Assembly (NCBI RefSeq): GCF_016583905.1
Contig: NZ_NRRY01000010.1
Location: forward strand, 1 to 64,000
Direction: 5' to 3'
From: Lamprobacter modestohalophilus
GTDB lineage: Bacteria > Pseudomonadota > Gammaproteobacteria > Chromatiales > Chromatiaceae
Length of the DNA stretch: 64,000 nt
Shown one piece after another: positions 61,639 through 64,000 of this stretch. Numbering within the stretch: position 1 is the stretch's first letter; the number at the start of each line of letters is the position of its first letter. The notes under the pieces were generated by a model. That model had not been told where the DNA came from, made no database searches, and saw only the letters and a program-made list of their open reading frames with translations. The translations under genes were made by a program, and so were the position numbers.

Positions 61639-63078
61639 TTACCGCGAAAGCCGCTGGCTTGTGGCGGGGGGTTCCTGCTTCATCGAACGATGCGCTGACG
61701 TGTTGCCACGGCAGCGTCTGATAGCGTTCTCCACAGGCGTTCGCGGGGTGAATCCCGCCGGTTCGGCCTCTCCCGGGCCTACCGTCGTGCGCCGGAGCGC
61801 ACAGCGTTTCTTGGGCTTCGCGACCACGTGTCCGTCTGCCACCCAGCGTGCGCCGCGCGCCGCAATGACCTGCGCGGCGTTGATGTCGGCGTGGGCCTGG
61901 TGACCGCAGGCTTGGCAGACAAACCGCGCCTGACTGGGGCGGTTGTCCGGGTGAATGTGCCCACAGCGGGCGCATTCCTGCGAGGAATAGGCGGCCGGAA
62001 CCTCCACCACGAGCTTGCCCGCACGGGCCGCCTTGTTGCGAAGGATCGTCTTGAACTGACCCCAGCCGGAGGCGAGGATCGATTTGTTGAGGCCGGATTT
62101 GGCCTTGGCGTTGTTGGGCAGGTAGTGCCCGGGGCGCTCGGGATCGGGCTTGGCCTTGGCCCGCTTGGTCATCTGCTGGACCTGCAGCGCCTCGAGGGCG
62201 TAGACCTGATGGCGCGGCTCATCGACCAGGATGCGCGCGGCCTTGTGGGCCAGATCCCGGCGCACGTCTGAGGCGTAGCGATAGGTCCGCGCGACCTGCT
62301 CCCGCGCCTTGGCGCGGTTCTTTCCGCCCTTGCAGCGCCGGGCGAGCTTGCGCTGCCAGCGCTTGCGGCGGCGTTCCTTCTGGGCCAGGCGCTGCTGCTG
62401 CACCGGGGAGGCGACGATGCGCTGCCCGTCGCTGGTCATCACCGGCGTGGCGACACCGCGATCCAGGCCCAGGGTCGCTGCCTCGAGCTGCTCGATCGGC
62501 AGCTGCTGCAGGCGCTCGGCGATCGCCTTCTCGCTCAGGATCTCGGTGGCGGTCTCGTTGGAGAAGCTGACATGCCAGCGCCCGGCCTCGAGGCTGATGT
62601 GCAGCGAGGCCGGCGGCTCAAAATCACGGTGCGCGGTGAAGGCCAGCTCGCCGACGGGGAACTTGCGCGTCCCGATGCGCAGCCGGTAGGCGCGGGGGGC
62701 ATCCTCGATCGGTTCGAGCTCGAACAACTCGCGCGTGATCCACACCGACTGGCGGCCATGGCGCGTCTTGATCGTCGGGCGACCGCCAAGCCCAGCAAAG
62801 TAGCGACCATAAGCCTGCTTCCAGCGCACCGCCCCGTTGCGCAGGATCACCCCCGGCACCTCGGCCAGAAACGGCGTCTGCTCAGTCTTGAACTGGGCGT
62901 AGCACTGATCGATGGGGATCGGCGTCCCGGTGAGCTGCAGCGCCGACTTGGCGAAGCGCCGGAAGTAGCGATCCTCGCCCACTTTGGCGTTGTAGATGAA
63001 GCGCTGGCAGCCGATCCACTGGCGCAAGGTCTGCGCCTGAGCCTCGGTGGGGTAGCAGCGAAAACGAAAGCCGTCCAT
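61639..63078 (-). CDS. tnpB: TnpB RNA-guided nuclease of IS200/IS605 element
   Basis: 479 residues from ATG 63076-63078. RuvC residues: Asp in TLGLDRGVATPV, Glu in YALEALQVQQ and Asp in HADINAAQ; the zinc finger is ECARCGHIHP ... VCQACGHQ. The N-terminal WED/REC part is intact. The frame continues about 55 residues beyond the usual end into the element right end, where the guide RNA scaffold is encoded on the same strand. TnpB cuts DNA next to a transposon-adjacent motif, guided by this RNA. tnpA is divergent. Confidence 0.9.
   Translation of the reverse strand: MDGFRFRCYPTEAQAQTLRQWIGCQRFIYNAKVGEDRYFRRFAKSALQLTGTPIPIDQCYAQFKTEQTPFLAEVPGVILRNGAVRWKQAYGRYFAGLGGRPTIKTRHGRQSVWITRELFELEPIEDAPRAYRLRIGTRKFPVGELAFTAHRDFEPPASLHISLEAGRWHVSFSNETATEILSEKAIAERLQQLPIEQLEAATLGLDRGVATPVMTSDGQRIVASPVQQQRLAQKERRRKRWQRKLARRCKGGKNRAKAREQVARTYRYASDVRRDLAHKAARILVDEPRHQVYALEALQVQQMTKRAKAKPDPERPGHYLPNNAKAKSGLNKSILASGWGQFKTILRNKAARAGKLVVEVPAAYSSQECARCGHIHPDNRPSQARFVCQACGHQAHADINAAQVIAARGARWVADGHVVAKPKKRCALRRTTVGPGEAEPAGFTPRTPVENAIRRCRGNTSAHRSMKQEPPATSQRLSR
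61649..61760 (-). ncRNA. Probable omega RNA (reRNA) 3-prime part and IS right end
   Basis: On the minus strand the conserved end ...GCAGGAACCCCC ... AGCCAGCGGCT is shared with the remnant at 34278, and the sequences diverge at 61649. In known TnpB systems the RNA scaffold covers the last part of tnpB and the right end, and the guide is the flanking DNA, here beginning TTCGCGGTAAGACTTC. The boundary comes from two copies only. Confidence 0.5.
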
Positions 63079-63115
63079 GTTTGCTAGACTACCCGAAAAA
63101 AATTTAGGCCGCAAG

Positions 63116-63553
63116 ATGGATAACTCAAACAGATCAAGTTCTCACGCCGTTTTCAACATTAAGCTACATATCGTTTTCGTGACCAAGTACCGCCGCCCCA
63201 CACTGACCCCGGAGCTGCTGGCGTACCTGGAAACGGCCTTTGCGGAGATCCTGAGCGCCTGGCGCTGTCGGTTGATCGAGTTCGGCGGCGAGGTCGATCA
63301 CGTCCACCTGCTCATCGACATCCATCCGGCGCTCGATCTCTCGGTGCTGATCAACAACCTCAAGACGGCCAGTGCACGGCGCGCGCGCAACCGCTTTGCC
63401 GAACACCTGGGCGCCTTCTACAGCAAACCGCTGTTCTGGCATCGGGCCTACTTCGTTGGCAGCGTCGGTGGTATGACCCTGGAGACGGTGCGTGACTACG
63501 TGCAAGCCCAAGGCACCAAGGAGCAAAGGCGCTCACGCGCCCAGCGTGCTTGA
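63116..63553 (+). CDS. tnpA: TnpA Y1 HUH transposase of IS200/IS605
   Basis: 145 residues from ATG 63116. HUH motif in GEVDHVHLLID, catalytic Tyr in VRDYVQAQG; FNIKLHIVFVTKYRRP is the family start. It handles single-stranded element ends. Divergent from tnpB with 37 bases between starts. Appears functional. Confidence 0.9.
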   Translation: MDNSNRSSSHAVFNIKLHIVFVTKYRRPTLTPELLAYLETAFAEILSAWRCRLIEFGGEVDHVHLLIDIHPALDLSVLINNLKTASARRARNRFAEHLGAFYSKPLFWHRAYFVGSVGGMTLETVRDYVQAQGTKEQRRSRAQRA

Positions 63554-63555
63554 CC

Positions 63556-63585
63556 CCCCTCTTGGCTTCGCCTAAGAAGGGGAAT
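63556..63585. repeat. IS200/IS605 left-end hairpin
   Basis: CCCCTCTTGGCTTCGCC and TAAGAAGGGG form an imperfect hairpin directly after tnpA, the expected place for the subterminal palindrome recognised by TnpA. Confidence 0.6.
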
Positions 63586-63880
63586 GCGCGCACAATTCGT
63601 TCAAGACTTTGAAGAACCCCTGACGCATCGCTGGATCAATCGAGAGAATCAACGCTACTACAGCGTCCGGCTCATCCAAGACCTCTTCGGCGACTGGACC
63701 CTGGTCGTCTGCTGGGGTGGGGCGAACTCCAAGCGCGGCGGGATGCGGGTGATCCCCGTAGAGAGCCAAAAGGAAGGGGAGGGAGAGATCGCGAAGATGG
63801 CCAAGCGTCGACGCCAACACGGTTATGCAGTGCTTGTAGAATCCGCGTCACCCGACGAGCCACCAGTCGACGATGATTAA
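63584..63880 (+). CDS. WGR-domain protein
   Basis: 98 residues. INRENQRYYSVRLIQDLFGD and WTLVVCWGGANSKRGGMRVI are the WGR nucleic-acid-binding domain (CWGGANS replaces the more usual WGRIG). The ATG sits at the very edge of the IS hairpin, so the native N-terminus may have been displaced. Basic helix AKMAKRRRQHGYAVL follows. WGR domains are found in MolR- and PARP-like proteins. Confidence 0.7.
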   Translation: MRAQFVQDFEEPLTHRWINRENQRYYSVRLIQDLFGDWTLVVCWGGANSKRGGMRVIPVESQKEGEGEIAKMAKRRRQHGYAVLVESASPDEPPVDDD

Positions 63881-63892
63881 CGGAGCCCACCG

Positions 63893-64000
63893 ATGCGGAA
63901 GATCCTCTTAGCCAGTTTGCTGATCGCCAGCCTCAACACCCAGGCCGACGAGCAGCTCTACACCCAGCGGTACTCAACCTGCCTGGATCAAGCAGGCGGC
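63893..64000 (+). CDS. Exported protein, start only (cut by window edge)
   Basis: ATG 63893 with CGGAG upstream; 36 codons visible. RKILLASLLIASLNTQA is a signal peptide, the mature part begins DEQLYTQRYSTCLDQAGG, similar to small periplasmic lysozyme-inhibitor-like proteins (YxxCxxxA). Too short to be sure. Confidence 0.6.
   Translation, partial: MRKILLASLLIASLNTQADEQLYTQRYSTCLDQAGG

Overview
The window is high-GC (roughly 60-65 percent) proteobacterial DNA from the accessory genome. Several gene types, namely lodA/lodB, DUF1826 with zigA, a DksA paralogue, GSU2403-type nucleotidyltransferase, RES-Xre and KfrA, fit a gammaproteobacterium. A purple sulfur bacterium or relative (Chromatiales) is my best guess, by inference only. 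A Rep_3 initiator, ParA, ParB, iteron-like repeats, KfrA-like and H-NS-like proteins, several insertion sequences and many toxin-antitoxin modules show that the segment is a large plasmid or a chromosome-integrated plasmid-like island. I saw no tRNA, rRNA or CRISPR array.

Layout. 1-6.3 kb: ISKra4-type transposase end, DUF4268 protein and several exported proteins. 6.1-9.8 kb: a zinc-starvation locus with a TonB-receptor remnant, a ZigA/CobW GTPase, two divergent DUF1826 genes around a Zur-like box and an internally deleted DksA paralogue. 10.3-14.1 kb: a lodA-lodB-ridA operon for a cysteine-tryptophylquinone amino-acid oxidase. 14.3-28.1 kb: a toxin-antitoxin and recombination island with KfrA, PIN/Phd, Xre/RES, an interrupted nucleotidyltransferase, antitoxin remnants, a DUF4143 ATPase, orphan antitoxins, a 43-bp tandem repeat, HipBA, MazEF, a tyrosine recombinase and a PcfJ-like protein. 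Truncated 5-prime copies of that recombinase gene lie in front of the hipBA and mazEF modules.

28.4-36.5 kb: plasmid core with rep, IS1595, iterons, parA, parB, further iterons and decayed pieces of TnpB, an Xre/MbcA antitoxin and a DUF3991/Toprim protein. 37.3-38.6 kb: a nuclease-like protein and a small RMF-like protein. 38.8-43.1 kb: a lower-GC run of small genes on the minus strand, at least two of them followed by canonical integron attC sites and with no integron integrase in the window, i.e. a CALIN-type cassette array. 43.7-48.2 kb: a methyltransferase divergent from a four-gene set in which two paralogous 175-aa proteins each precede a larger gene, an HNH endonuclease and a protein with an AcrVA2-like C-terminus. 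This is the best candidate for an undescribed system.

48.2-58.3 kb: gene-poor stretches of GC-rich multi-hairpin repeats in several copies, interspersed with a Nudix hydrolase, an exported protein, an 877-aa protein, an HTH protein, a rubredoxin-like mini-protein, an H-NS-like protein and a LexA/UmuD-like peptidase. 58.4-64 kb: beta-carbonic anhydrase, CHAP amidase, a XerC/D-like recombinase preceded by two arrays of 10-bp repeats, an IS200/IS605 element with tnpA and tnpB, a WGR-domain protein and the start of an exported protein.
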